DNA of 46,530 nucleotides from Sideroxydans sp. (GTDB taxonomy: Bacteria; Pseudomonadota; Gammaproteobacteria; Burkholderiales; Gallionellaceae), in the NCBI GenBank assembly GCA_013824485.1, contig PNNY01000005.1:1-46530 (forward strand), read 5' to 3'. A program made the position numbers and the translations under genes. The notes beneath the pieces were generated by a model that made no database searches, was not told the DNA's origin, and saw nothing but the letters and a program-made list of their open reading frames with translations. Positions 1 through 9,391 of this stretch are shown here, one piece after another. Position 1 is the stretch's first letter, and every line of letters begins with the position of its first letter.

Positions 1-1334
1 TCGGTTGCGGTAAGCATATTGTCTATTGTGTACGCTGTTATGTCTGAAATTTTTATCCAATGATACTCAGTCGCCTCGTTTGAAAAATATCTTGAATCAC
101 CTTTGGGTCGAGGTGAGGATCCTCGTTGTATTTCGTATAGATTTCCCAACCTTTCGAATGCCCAACCTAAAGGCAAATCAAAGTGCTTTTCTTCTTCTGA
201 TATTTCCAATAGAGATTGTTCTTTTTTTATTTCTCCACTTTTTACCAAGCGTTTTTTTTCAGCGATAATTTCTTTGACAAATTCGCTTGCTGGTTCGTCT
301 TTCGCATCTTGCGGCACGAGCTTGCCTATCACTGCCAGTTGCAGCAGGGTTTGCTTGAGAGCGTCGATGCTGGCTTCGGTGGTAAACAGAATGTCGAAAT
401 GCGCGGCGATGCGCTGCCAGTTGGCGCTGAAGTCTGCGGCGTTTTGCGATTGGGTGAGTGTGCCGAGCAGATGGCTCACGAGTTTTTCGTGGGCTTCGGC
501 GGCGTTGATGTGATGGGCTTCCAGTTGGTCGCACAGCGCCATCAGTTCATCGACTTTGGCGACGATGCGGCGCTGCTCTTCACTCGGAGGTATCGCAACA
601 ACAGTTGCAATTATTTTTTCTCGAGAAATGTTTGGTTGTGCACCGCCAGCGCCCTGCCCAATGAAATTGGACTTCATGGCTTTCAGCAACACCAATAAAT
701 ATCGATTAAAAATACCTGTGTTTGGTGTACAGGCACATACAGCTTGATTAGTTGTACCAGGGACTTTCAGAATTGCGGTCTTGCCAATTGTTGCACCATA
801 CATGGCAATCAGCACATCGCCAGTTTGATTCAAGCGAAGTGAGCATTCTTTTAAAGCGCGATCAGTTATTGTCTCTTCAGAGATCTCAATGAAATCCGCC
901 GTTAATTCGCCGGACTTGAACCACGGTGTTTCACCACCGTAGTAACTTGAAATACTGCGTAGTGGCGTTGCTCCTGCGCCCCAGTCTCCAATTTGTCCAA
1001 GTCTCACCCAATCCCATCCGTTTGGCAGATCAAACGTCAATTCATGCTCTGCTATTTTAGATAGAGGCTGGCCTTTCTTGATCTTACCTTCCGCAATCAG
1101 CTTGGCTTTTTCGGCCTGTATGCGCTTGAGCAATTCGCTGGCAGGTTCATCGTTTGCATCTTGCGGTACCAGCTTGCCGCGCACCGCAAGATCCAAAATC
1201 AATTCACGCAGCTTCCTGATGCCATAAACGTTAGCGGCATTGCTTGATGCACGTCCACGGCCTGATTTTTTCTCGGTATCCGCTGCTAACCAGATGCCGA
1301 TATTTTCGGTCAGTAAAGTCTGGATGGTGTTCAT
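1..1334 (-). CDS. hsdS: Type I restriction-modification specificity subunit HsdS (partial, runs off left edge)
   Basis: Not in the ORF track because it has no stop inside the window. My translation from ATG at 1334 appears open to position 1: MNTIQTLLTENIGIWLAADTEKKSGRGRASSNAANVYGIRKLRELILDLAVRGKLVPQDANDEPASELLKRI...FDLPLGWAFERLGNLYEIQRGSSPRPKGDSRYFSNEATEYHWIKISDI. Two conserved-region copies and two TRD starts. ATGA overlap with the hsdM stop. Confidence 0.93.
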   Translation of the reverse strand, partial: MNTIQTLLTENIGIWLAADTEKKSGRGRASSNAANVYGIRKLRELILDLAVRGKLVPQDANDEPASELLKRIQAEKAKLIAEGKIKKGQPLSKIAEHELTFDLPNGWDWVRLGQIGDWGAGATPLRSISSYYGGETPWFKSGELTADFIEISEETITDRALKECSLRLNQTGDVLIAMYGATIGKTAILKVPGTTNQAVCACTPNTGIFNRYLLVLLKAMKSNFIGQGAGGAQPNISREKIIATVVAIPPSEEQRRIVAKVDELMALCDQLEAHHINAAEAHEKLVSHLLGTLTQSQNAADFSANWQRIAAHFDILFTTEASIDALKQTLLQLAVIGKLVPQDAKDEPASEFVKEIIAEKKRLVKSGEIKKEQSLLEISEEEKHFDLPLGWAFERLGNLYEIQRGSSPRPKGDSRYFSNEATEYHWIKISDITAYTIDNMLTAT

Positions 1335-2806
1335 GCATTTACACCACGCTGTAGCGCATCCCCCAGAATGCCTTTCAACTGGCCGCGCAACGCGGCGATG
1401 TCCTGCTGCATGGCGGCGTATTGCGCCAGCAGCACATCGGGATCATGGATTTCTTGCTCGCCGACGTGCGGATTTTTGCAGTCCAGGTTGTAGTTGCGAG
1501 CTTTGATGTCTTCCAAGCTCACCTTCCACGCGTATTCATTTGCTACGCGCTTTTTAAAGCCGTCTTTCTCTTTGCCCCACCATGCCGCCTCTGCATCAAA
1601 CTCTTCGATCTTCATCGGTTTGGTTTTGTTGTAGCTTTTCACACCGGGCGGATACGGGTGTTCGTAAAACCAGATATGCTGGGTGGGCGTGCCTTTGGTG
1701 AAGAACAGCAGGTTGGTCTTGATGCTGGTGTAAGGTGAAAATACACCATTGGGCAGGCGCACGATGGTGTGCAGGTTGCACTCTTCCAGTAGCTTTTCTT
1801 TGATGCGCGTCTTGATGCCTTCACCGAACAGGAAGCCATCCGGCAAAACCAGCGCGGCACGGCCACCGGCTTTGAGCAATTGCATGATCAGCACGAGAAA
1901 CAGATCGGCGGTTTCACGGGTGCGAAAGGTGGCGGGGAAGTTGGTTTCAATACCGTCTTCTTCCATGCCGCCGAATGGTGGGTTGGTGACGACAACATCC
2001 ACGCGCTCTTTCGGCCCCCAGCTAATCAGCGGGCGCGCCAGGGTGTTGTCGTGGCGGATATTGAACGGCACGTCGATGCCGTGCAGGATCATGTTGGTGG
2101 TACACAGCAAATGCGGCATCGGCTTTTTCTCGATGCCGAAAATATTGGCCTGCAATTGCGCTTCATCTTCCACTGTTTTCACATCCTGTTTGCGGATGTG
2201 TTCAATCGAGCAGGAAAGGAAACCGCCGGTGCCGCAGGCCGGGTCCAGTATCTTTTCTCCGAGGCGCGGATTGGTCATGCGCACCATGAATTCGGTCACA
2301 GCACGCGGTGTGTAAAACTCACCCGCATTTCCTGCCGCCTGTAGATCGCGCAGCAATTGCTCGTACATATCGCCGAACAGATGGCGCTCTTGTGCCTTGT
2401 TGAAATCCACACCTTCCTGAATCTTGTTGATGACCTGCCGGATCAACTGGCCGGACTTCATGTAGTTGTAGGCATCCTCAAATACCGAGCGGATCACATA
2501 GGCGCGTTGATCGCCGCCTTTGGCTTGCAGCGACTGCAAGGCCGGGAACAGGTCGTTGTCGAGAAACTGCTTCAGTTCTTCACCAGTCATGCCTTCCGCA
2601 TCGGCGGCCCAGTTGCGCCAGCGATATTTCTTCGGCAAGGGCGATTTGTAATTGTCTTGCAGCAGCTCCCATTCGCTTTCGCGGTCGTCGAAGATTTTCA
2701 GGAACAGCATCCACACCAATTGGCTCAGGCGCTGGGCGTCACCATCAACGCCTACGTCTTTGCGCATGATGTCCTGGATGGATTTAATGGTGGAGGAGAT
2801 GCTCAT
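1331..2806 (-). CDS. hsdM: Type I restriction-modification DNA methyltransferase subunit HsdM
   Basis: 491 aa; GEFYTPRAVTEFMV, DPACGTGGF (SAM motif) and NPPFGG (N6-adenine MTase motif IV). Confidence 0.97.
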   Translation of the reverse strand: MSISSTIKSIQDIMRKDVGVDGDAQRLSQLVWMLFLKIFDDRESEWELLQDNYKSPLPKKYRWRNWAADAEGMTGEELKQFLDNDLFPALQSLQAKGGDQRAYVIRSVFEDAYNYMKSGQLIRQVINKIQEGVDFNKAQERHLFGDMYEQLLRDLQAAGNAGEFYTPRAVTEFMVRMTNPRLGEKILDPACGTGGFLSCSIEHIRKQDVKTVEDEAQLQANIFGIEKKPMPHLLCTTNMILHGIDVPFNIRHDNTLARPLISWGPKERVDVVVTNPPFGGMEEDGIETNFPATFRTRETADLFLVLIMQLLKAGGRAALVLPDGFLFGEGIKTRIKEKLLEECNLHTIVRLPNGVFSPYTSIKTNLLFFTKGTPTQHIWFYEHPYPPGVKSYNKTKPMKIEEFDAEAAWWGKEKDGFKKRVANEYAWKVSLEDIKARNYNLDCKNPHVGEQEIHDPDVLLAQYAAMQQDIAALRGQLKGILGDALQRGVNA

Positions 2807-2835
2807 ATATAGGTCTTCTTATTGGTACAGCTTGA

Positions 2836-5205
2836 TTAGGCGTAAAGGTTTTGTTCCAGCTCATGCAGTGCCGCGATGTAGGCTGGTTTGCCGCCAAAGG
2901 CTGCTACCAGTTCACTGGCTGTGCCCATGTTTTTGAATGGGTCGATGGTGAGTATTTTCATGTCTTCGATATTTTCTATACCGGTATCGGCGTATTTCTC
3001 CAGCAAGCTTTCCAGCACCTTGCGCGCCTGTTCGCCGTACTTGGCAAAGTAGTTGCGCTTTTTCACTTGTTCCGCACGTTCGCGCCGGGTTAGCGGCGGC
3101 TGGTCAAAGGCAACGTGGCAGATCAGGTCGAAGGCATCGAAACGTTTGCCCACTTCCTCGGCTAGCGGCTCCAGCAATACGCCGTGTTCTTCCAACTCTT
3201 GCAGGATGGCGGCCTTGCGCTCGGCTTTAGTCCAGCGGCGCAGGAATTCATCGAGTGAGGAATAATCTTTACGCACCGTCTGACGGGTGTAATCCTTGAG
3301 CGATTCGGTAATCAGTTTTCCATCCGGCCCGTAATACTGCACGCGCTCTGCAACCACATACACCGATACGTCGCCGATCACGTATTTCACACGACCGCTT
3401 CCACCCTCACCGTCTTCGCCCGGCCCTGCCGTTGTATCGCCGGTATCTGTTCCCTCCGGCGGTAGTGGATTGCCGTTTTCATCAAGGCCGTCAGTCGGCT
3501 CTGGCGGTACGGGCGGTTCACCCGGCTTGGGTTCGTAAATCACAATTGGCGGGCCATCAAAGGCCTCGTCCGCAAATAGTTCAGTCGCCTTTTTGAAATC
3601 CATGATGGTGAACCAGAACTTGCCGTAATCCTCATTGATGCGCGTACCGCGCCCGATGATTTGCTTGAACTCGGTCATGGATTTGATGTGCTGATCCAGC
3701 ACCACCAGCTTGCAGGTTTGCGCATCGACCCCGGTTGTCATGAGCTTGGAGGTGGTGGCGATTACCGGGTAGCGCTCTTCAGGGTTGATGAAGTTATCCA
3801 ACTCGGCTTTGCCTTCATTTTCATCGCCAGTGATGCGCATTACGTATTTACGGTTTTCCTGCACGCGCTCGGGGTTCAGGTTGACCAAGGCTTGGCGCAT
3901 GCGTTCGGCGTGGTCGATGTCATCGCAGAACACGATGGTCTTGGCGTAGGGATCAGTTGCTACCAGAAATTCAGTGATCTTTTTAGCGACCAACTCCGTG
4001 CGTTTCTCCAACACCAGTGTGCGATCCATGTCGATCTGGTTATACACACGGTCTTCGACTAACACGCCATTTTTGTCGGTCTGGCCTTTACTCGGACGCC
4101 AACCCTGCACGTCTTTGTCGATGTCGATGCGCACGACCTTGTACGGCGCTAGAAAGCCGTCTTCGATGCCCTGCTTCAAGGTGTAGCTGTAGATCGGATC
4201 ACCAAAGTAAGTAATGCTGGAAACGTCCTTGGTTTCTTTCGGCGTAGCAGTTAAACCCACATGGGTTGCCGATGAAAAATAGGCCAGAATTTCGCGCCAG
4301 GCGGAATCTTCCGCTGCGCTGCCGCGATGGCATTCGTCGATCACAATCAGATCAAAGAAATCCGGCGAGAACTGTTTGTAGATGTTCTGCTCTTCTTCGC
4401 TGCCGGTGACTGCCTGATACAAGGACAGATAAATCTCATAGCTTTTGTCGATCTGGCGCTTGCTGATCTTGGTCATCGCCGCGCCGAACGGTTTGAAATC
4501 GTTGTTCTTGGTTTGATCTACCAGAATGTTGCGGTCTGCCAGAAACAGGATGCGTTTCTTGGTGCCGGATTTCCACAGCCGCCAGATGATCTGGAACGCG
4601 GTATAGGTCTTGCCCGTGCCAGTGGCCATTACCAGCAGGATGCGCTGTTGTGCTTTGGCTACGGCTTCCACCGTGTTGTTGATGGCATTGGCCTGGTAAT
4701 AACGAGGGGCGCGGTCTGTGCCATCGTCGTAGTACGGCATTTCTACCGTTTGACGTGCATCGGCAGTTTTCAACCCTTTCCACTCGCAATAGCGCTGCCA
4801 CAGTTGCTCAGGCGATGGGAATGCATCCAGTGCCAATTCCTGTTCGGTTTTCTCGGCCAGCCCGGTGCGGTCGTGAAACAGAAAGGCATCACCATTGGAG
4901 CTGAACACAAATGGAACACCAAGGGTTTCAGCATAGTTCAGCGCCTGCTGCATACCGGCACCTACGCTGTAGCTGTTGTCCTTGGCCTCGATTACGGCCA
5001 GCGGGATGTTGGATTTGTAGTAGAGAATGTAATCGGCGCGCTTTAATTCACCACGGGTATGCAGCTTGCCGCGCACGATGATGCGCCCTTTGGTGAAGCT
5101 CACTTCTTCGCGGATTTGGGTGTGCAGATCCCAGCCGGATCGGGTGACGGCTGGTGTAATGAATTTGCTGCAAATATCGCGTTCGGACAGGTGCTGCTTA
5201 TCCAA
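2836..5205 (-). CDS. hsdR: Type I restriction endonuclease subunit HsdR (EcoEI-like)
   Basis: 789 aa; N-terminal nuclease-like segment (AVIEAKDN), helicase motifs [32 protein letters not shown]. Confidence 0.96.
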   Translation of the reverse strand: MDKQHLSERDICSKFITPAVTRSGWDLHTQIREEVSFTKGRIIVRGKLHTRGELKRADYILYYKSNIPLAVIEAKDNSYSVGAGMQQALNYAETLGVPFVFSSNGDAFLFHDRTGLAEKTEQELALDAFPSPEQLWQRYCEWKGLKTADARQTVEMPYYDDGTDRAPRYYQANAINNTVEAVAKAQQRILLVMATGTGKTYTAFQIIWRLWKSGTKKRILFLADRNILVDQTKNNDFKPFGAAMTKISKRQIDKSYEIYLSLYQAVTGSEEEQNIYKQFSPDFFDLIVIDECHRGSAAEDSAWREILAYFSSATHVGLTATPKETKDVSSITYFGDPIYSYTLKQGIEDGFLAPYKVVRIDIDKDVQGWRPSKGQTDKNGVLVEDRVYNQIDMDRTLVLEKRTELVAKKITEFLVATDPYAKTIVFCDDIDHAERMRQALVNLNPERVQENRKYVMRITGDENEGKAELDNFINPEERYPVIATTSKLMTTGVDAQTCKLVVLDQHIKSMTEFKQIIGRGTRINEDYGKFWFTIMDFKKATELFADEAFDGPPIVIYEPKPGEPPVPPEPTDGLDENGNPLPPEGTDTGDTTAGPGEDGEGGSGRVKYVIGDVSVYVVAERVQYYGPDGKLITESLKDYTRQTVRKDYSSLDEFLRRWTKAERKAAILQELEEHGVLLEPLAEEVGKRFDAFDLICHVAFDQPPLTRRERAEQVKKRNYFAKYGEQARKVLESLLEKYADTGIENIEDMKILTIDPFKNMGTASELVAAFGGKPAYIAALHELEQNLYA

Positions 5206-5318
5206 GACTGCTCCCCTTTTTTAATATGCGCGCGATATTAACCTGCTAACGAAATTGAAGATATATGCCAAACGGTCTATATATTCGCCATAACTGCATG
5301 CACACGTCACCGTTGGAT

Positions 5319-5498
5319 TCACCCCTCAGATAGTTTTTTTTCAAGCCCCTCAATAAACTCCTTCACTTTTTCCGCATTCTCTTCGGTTAGCCAATAAACA
5401 TACTGCCGCAACCCCGCTTCAGCCTTCCGCTTGCGTAATGCGGCCATGCGCCGCTTGACGCCAGCCTTTTCCGCTTCGGTTTTATAACGAGTTGTCAT
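5319..5498 (-). CDS. Small basic hypothetical protein (59 aa), possibly DNA-binding
   Basis: Below the ORF-track length cutoff. Hand translation: MTTRYKTEAEKAGVKRRMAALRKRKAEAGLRQYVYWLTEENAEKVKEFIEGLEKKLSEG*. Basic N-terminus, short beta-like QYVYWL, then a helix, the layout of small ribbon-helix-helix/antitoxin-like proteins. Lies just upstream of hsdR on the same strand. Confidence 0.6.
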   Translation of the reverse strand: MTTRYKTEAEKAGVKRRMAALRKRKAEAGLRQYVYWLTEENAEKVKEFIEGLEKKLSEG

Positions 5499-5644
5499 TA
5501 TGCAATTGCCTAGTTGTATTGCAGGGCGTTGGATCGTTGTGAGCGTTGAATGTTACCAGATGATAGTTGGTGTGCCGCAATTGCGCTGCTGGGAGGCAGC
5601 CTGTCCGAACCATCTTCTGGCGGATTGGCATTGATTAAATATAT

Positions 5645-5658
5645 CGTAACTAGTTACG
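5645..5658. promoter_or_regulatory. 14-bp perfect palindrome CGTAACTAGTTACG, candidate operator
   Basis: CGTAACTAGTTACG equals its own reverse complement. It lies 7 bp upstream of the ATG of a 39-aa ORF and about 155 bp upstream of the AAA+ ATPase ORF. Confidence 0.4.
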
Positions 5659-5665
5659 GTATTTT

Positions 5666-5785
5666 ATGTATACTACTTTCACCGCAAAAAAACTGGAATC
5701 ACTTCAAGGTGTTAATAAAGTGTTAATTAAACCAGTTGGTTATGGGTATGCATTTCAAGGGGTGTTTTTGAATTTGGAAATTTAA
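5666..5785 (+). CDS. Short hypothetical ORF (39 aa) upstream of AAA+ ATPase
   Basis: MYTTFTAKKLESLQGVNKVLIKPVGYGYAFQGVFLNLEI*. Ends 28 bp before the ATPase ATG. Could be a leader peptide, a small gene or a gene remnant. Confidence 0.3.
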   Translation: MYTTFTAKKLESLQGVNKVLIKPVGYGYAFQGVFLNLEI

Positions 5786-5813
5786 TGCGCGATCTGAAAT
5801 CAGGAGATAAATC

Positions 5814-7226
5814 ATGAGCAGCAACACAAACTTACTTGTTCGAGAACTCGCTCCCAGCATCCGTAAGGGAACAGAGCATGAACTAGGCGATGCATTCAAC
5901 TTGGCTAACGTTCTTGAAAACGCAAGTGGCAAAATGGATCGCGTGACCTTTGAGTTTTCAATTGATTTGTTTGTTGCCGTCACACTCAGCCTTGTTCATG
6001 AAAAAGACGAGGCCACTTTATTTGATGTGCTCAATCAGCCGTTAAATCCGGGCTGGGATTCAGAAAAGCAGATGCTTATCCATTTTGGGGGCGAGTACAC
6101 AGCAAAACAGCTGCATAAAAATACCGAGCGTTGGTTGATTGGATTTGAAGAAAAGGTAAAACGCTTGGACAACATCAGGGCGCAGCAACTTGTTAGGCGA
6201 TGTCACGAGCATTGGAAAAAAGCGCTGACATCGGCTGAAGAAGTTCCGTCCGCCAGTGTCGTCAGGAAGAAAGCAAAGCCACGTCGTAGCGTGCAGGTGT
6301 TCAATCCTGATAAGGTTGATGCTGCAATGCAGCGGTTGTCCGAACTCAATCAGGATAAACGTGCTGGTGGTGATCGTGTTCTCGAGCATGCATTACTTAA
6401 CGATGGCTATCGCGTAATTCCCAATGTGAAGAGGGCTAGCGCCCAGCTTGAGAATGCAAAGGCAAACTTCGAGAATCTGGAGATGCCGCTCAACCGCCTA
6501 CAACTCGATCTGACCCTTTCTGGCGCTATGGCGCCAGAGGATTTCCACGTTACGCCGATCCTGCTGCTCGGCGATCCGGGCATAGGCAAAACCTATATCG
6601 CGACTGAGCTCGCCGATGCGCTGGGCGTTGAAATGGAAAAGCTAACCGCTGGTGGCGCACAAGCTGCCTTTCAGATTAACGGCAGCCATTCGACCTGGAC
6701 TAACGCCAAATATGGATCGCTGATCAATCTACTGGCCAAGGGTAATTCGTCGTCACCTGTTGTTGTTATCGATGAAGTGGACAAGATCGCCAACAGCACG
6801 AATGCGCCGATATTGCCTGCCTTGCTGGACTTGCTTGAATCACGGTCGGCCAAATGCTTCAGGGATGAATTTTTTGGTATGGAGTTTGATTGCAGCCGAA
6901 TGATATTCATCCTGACAGCTAACTCGATTGAATCAGTACCGCTGCCACTCTTGTCGAGGGTGAACGTATTTGATGTGCCACGGCCAGCGCCAGCGCAGCG
7001 ACTACGCATCATCAAGCATGAAATAAAGCAGTGGCAGAAGAAAACGAAGCATCACGAGATCGGCTTCGACATGAACGCATGCCATGAATTGGCCGAGCGT
7101 GTTGATCTTGACTTGAGAAAAACCACAGACCTTGTGCGAGAAGGGTTTGGCAGAGCAATTAGTGCTGGATCAACGGGGGCGAAACTGTCTATCCCTAAAA
7201 ACAAGGTCAGATCAATTGGATTTTAG
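5814..7226 (+). CDS. AAA+ ATPase, Lon-like ATPase module without a protease domain
   Basis: 470 aa; Walker A LLLGDPGIGKTYIA, Walker B VVVIDEVDKI, sensor-1 FILTANSIESVP, Arg-finger region LPLLSRVNVFDVPRP. Ends right after the lid, with no Ser-Lys protease domain. Confidence 0.9.
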   Translation: MSSNTNLLVRELAPSIRKGTEHELGDAFNLANVLENASGKMDRVTFEFSIDLFVAVTLSLVHEKDEATLFDVLNQPLNPGWDSEKQMLIHFGGEYTAKQLHKNTERWLIGFEEKVKRLDNIRAQQLVRRCHEHWKKALTSAEEVPSASVVRKKAKPRRSVQVFNPDKVDAAMQRLSELNQDKRAGGDRVLEHALLNDGYRVIPNVKRASAQLENAKANFENLEMPLNRLQLDLTLSGAMAPEDFHVTPILLLGDPGIGKTYIATELADALGVEMEKLTAGGAQAAFQINGSHSTWTNAKYGSLINLLAKGNSSSPVVVIDEVDKIANSTNAPILPALLDLLESRSAKCFRDEFFGMEFDCSRMIFILTANSIESVPLPLLSRVNVFDVPRPAPAQRLRIIKHEIKQWQKKTKHHEIGFDMNACHELAERVDLDLRKTTDLVREGFGRAISAGSTGAKLSIPKNKVRSIGF

Positions 7227-7421
7227 GGGGGGTTGCAAGTGCAGCTCGACAAATTGCGGGTAGAAATGAGGGTAGGATCAGGAACGCAATCAGGTATTAC
7301 CAGTGAAAACCTGCTTGGCTATTGGCTTACAGAAAACACTTGCGGATGTGCTGCAGAGGCTCTTTTATAAAATCCCGCTCCCTCATCCCAACCTTCTCCC
7401 AGAGGTAGAAGGGGCAATCGG

Positions 7422-7440
7422 CTCTCCCGTTTCGGGAGAG
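7422..7440. repeat. Hairpin CTCTCCCG-TTT-CGGGAGAG in a CCTCATCCC..CTTCTCCC-type intergenic repeat
   Basis: 8-bp perfect stem, 3-nt loop, within 7378-7440. Related sequence near 18388-18430. Confidence 0.45.
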
Positions 7441-7521
7441 GATTTAAAGGATAGGTGGCGGCGGTTGCGCGAGGCGCGGATTCTAGCCGATTTTGACGGG
7501 ATACGTAGTCAGACCTTGGTG

Positions 7522-8919
7522 CTATTGTTTCTCGTCCAAACGAATAGGCACATAGACCGTGCCATCGCTGCGACGTACTAAAAGGGCGATATTGCGACCC
7601 TGCTCTACCTTTTTCAGAACCTCGTTGAATTGCTCAACGGTGCGCAACTCGATATTGCCAATAGCCAAGATCACGTCGCCGCGTTGCAACTCACTGCGCG
7701 CAGCTGCACCCTTAACATCCTCCACCAGCAACCCACCATCGACTTGAAGCTCGGCTTTTTGCTCATCATTCAACTCGCTCAGCGTCAAACCGAGTCGACT
7801 CACACTTTGCGACTGCACCTGAGCTTCTTTACTTTCCTTAGCACGCATCTTCTCGGTATTGTCTTGTATCTCACCAACAACCAAGGCTACTTCCAAAGTC
7901 GTTCCCTTACGCCACAACTGCACTGCGACTTTATTGCCTGGCTTGGTTGCGGCTACGATACGTGGCAAATCAGCCGAATGCGTTATCGCCTTGCCATCGA
8001 ACTTCAGAATGACGTCGCTGGGACGCACGCCTGCTTTGTCTGCAGGGCCAGCCTTCTCGACCCCAGAGATCAGCGCACCCGCTGGTTTTACAAGACCAAA
8101 TGAATCGGCCAATTCGCGCGTGACTTCTTGGATACTCACGCCGATTCGCCCACGCGTGACTTTACCCGTCGCACGTAGCTGATTGACCACATCCATCGCG
8201 ACATCAATCGGGATGGAGAACGACAAGCCCATGTAACCACCCGAGCGGCTGTATATCTGTGAATTTATACCAACCACTTCGCCTTTCATATTAAACAGTG
8301 GGCCACCTGAATTTCCAGGGTTGATCGCAACGTCAGTCTGAATGAATGGTACGAAATTCTCTTGCGGTAGTGAACGCCCCTTGGCGCTTACGATACCTGC
8401 TGTGACACTACTATCAAAACCGAAGGGCGATCCAATCGCCAGCACCCACTCGCCTACTTTTAACAAGTCTGGATTACCCATCGCGACCTTGGGCAAACCT
8501 GTTGCATCGATCTTTAGCAAGGCCACATCGGTACGTTTATCTGCACCAATCACCTTGGCTTTGAATTCACGTTTGTCAGACAAGCGCACCGTGATCTTGT
8601 CTGCACGGTCGACGACATGCGCATTGGTCAAGATGTAGCCATCGGCGCTGATGAGAAAACCTGAACCCAAAGACTGCGACTCTTGCTCACGAGGCATTTG
8701 CGGAGCGAATCGCTTGAAGAATTCGTAGAACGGATCGTTCTCTGGCAGGTTGGGCATGCCCTGCAAACCTTGTTGTGCACGAACGATCTGCGTGGTGCTC
8801 ACGTTCACGACCGCCGCACCTTGCTTCTCCACCAAATCAGTGAAATCAGGCAGATCCTTAGCAAAAGACGACTGTGTGAAAACGATAGAAAAAGCCAACA
8901 CAAGAAGACGCTTGATCAT
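7522..8919 (-). CDS. mucD: DegQ/MucD-type periplasmic serine endoprotease, two PDZ domains
   Basis: 465 aa; signal peptide, TNAHVVD, TDVALLKID, INPGNSGGPL catalytic motifs, PDZ segments. Last gene of the rpoE-mucABCD-like operon. Confidence 0.95.
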   Translation of the reverse strand: MIKRLLVLAFSIVFTQSSFAKDLPDFTDLVEKQGAAVVNVSTTQIVRAQQGLQGMPNLPENDPFYEFFKRFAPQMPREQESQSLGSGFLISADGYILTNAHVVDRADKITVRLSDKREFKAKVIGADKRTDVALLKIDATGLPKVAMGNPDLLKVGEWVLAIGSPFGFDSSVTAGIVSAKGRSLPQENFVPFIQTDVAINPGNSGGPLFNMKGEVVGINSQIYSRSGGYMGLSFSIPIDVAMDVVNQLRATGKVTRGRIGVSIQEVTRELADSFGLVKPAGALISGVEKAGPADKAGVRPSDVILKFDGKAITHSADLPRIVAATKPGNKVAVQLWRKGTTLEVALVVGEIQDNTEKMRAKESKEAQVQSQSVSRLGLTLSELNDEQKAELQVDGGLLVEDVKGAAARSELQRGDVILAIGNIELRTVEQFNEVLKKVEQGRNIALLVRRSDGTVYVPIRLDEKQ

Positions 8920-8946
8920 ATTTTCCTCATAAAAAAAGAACAGGAA

Positions 8947-9390
8947 TTACGTACGGGAAACGACGATTGACTGAACGACAGCCCTTGAATCATTGGCCAA
9001 GGGCAAGAACTTACCCAAAGCGAAACCCATCAACAGCCCTAACACTGAACCGACCAATGCGTAACCATCTCGACTAGCGGTATCAGTTGCGAATGTTGCG
9101 CCAACAAAACCAACAGCAAACATTAACAACAAAGGGAGCAGATACATGCGCACAGAGCTATGCAACAGACTGCCTTCTGGCAAGGTGATATTCACCTCAT
9201 CACCTACTTTGGCATTTGCTTGGTTGAGTACGATGAAACCACGGGGTTGGCTACTGCAAAACATCTTCGTCAGCTTGCCACTGCCACAACCACCTTCGCT
9301 GTTGCAATGACCGCAGCCACCACCACCGAGCGGACTGATCTCAGCCTCTCGCCCCTTTATTTTTAATACGATGGCTCTCATCTCCAGCAT
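8947..9390 (-). CDS. rseC: RseC/MucC family positive regulator of sigma E
   Basis: 147 aa; Cys-rich N-terminus GCGHCNSEGGCG, two TM segments, position between mucB and mucD. Confidence 0.9.
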   Translation of the reverse strand: MLEMRAIVLKIKGREAEISPLGGGGCGHCNSEGGCGSGKLTKMFCSSQPRGFIVLNQANAKVGDEVNITLPEGSLLHSSVRMYLLPLLLMFAVGFVGATFATDTASRDGYALVGSVLGLLMGFALGKFLPLANDSRAVVQSIVVSRT

Positions 9391-9391
9391 C

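Noticed and set aside
103-698. Plus-strand and alternate-frame ORFs in the first 1.3 kb
   Set aside because: The minus-strand hsdS frame fully explains this region.
7239-7370. 43-codon GTG ORF after the AAA+ ATPase (VQLDKLRVEMRVGSGTQSGITSENLL...)
   Set aside because: No convincing RBS, no recognisable domain; insufficient to call as a gene.
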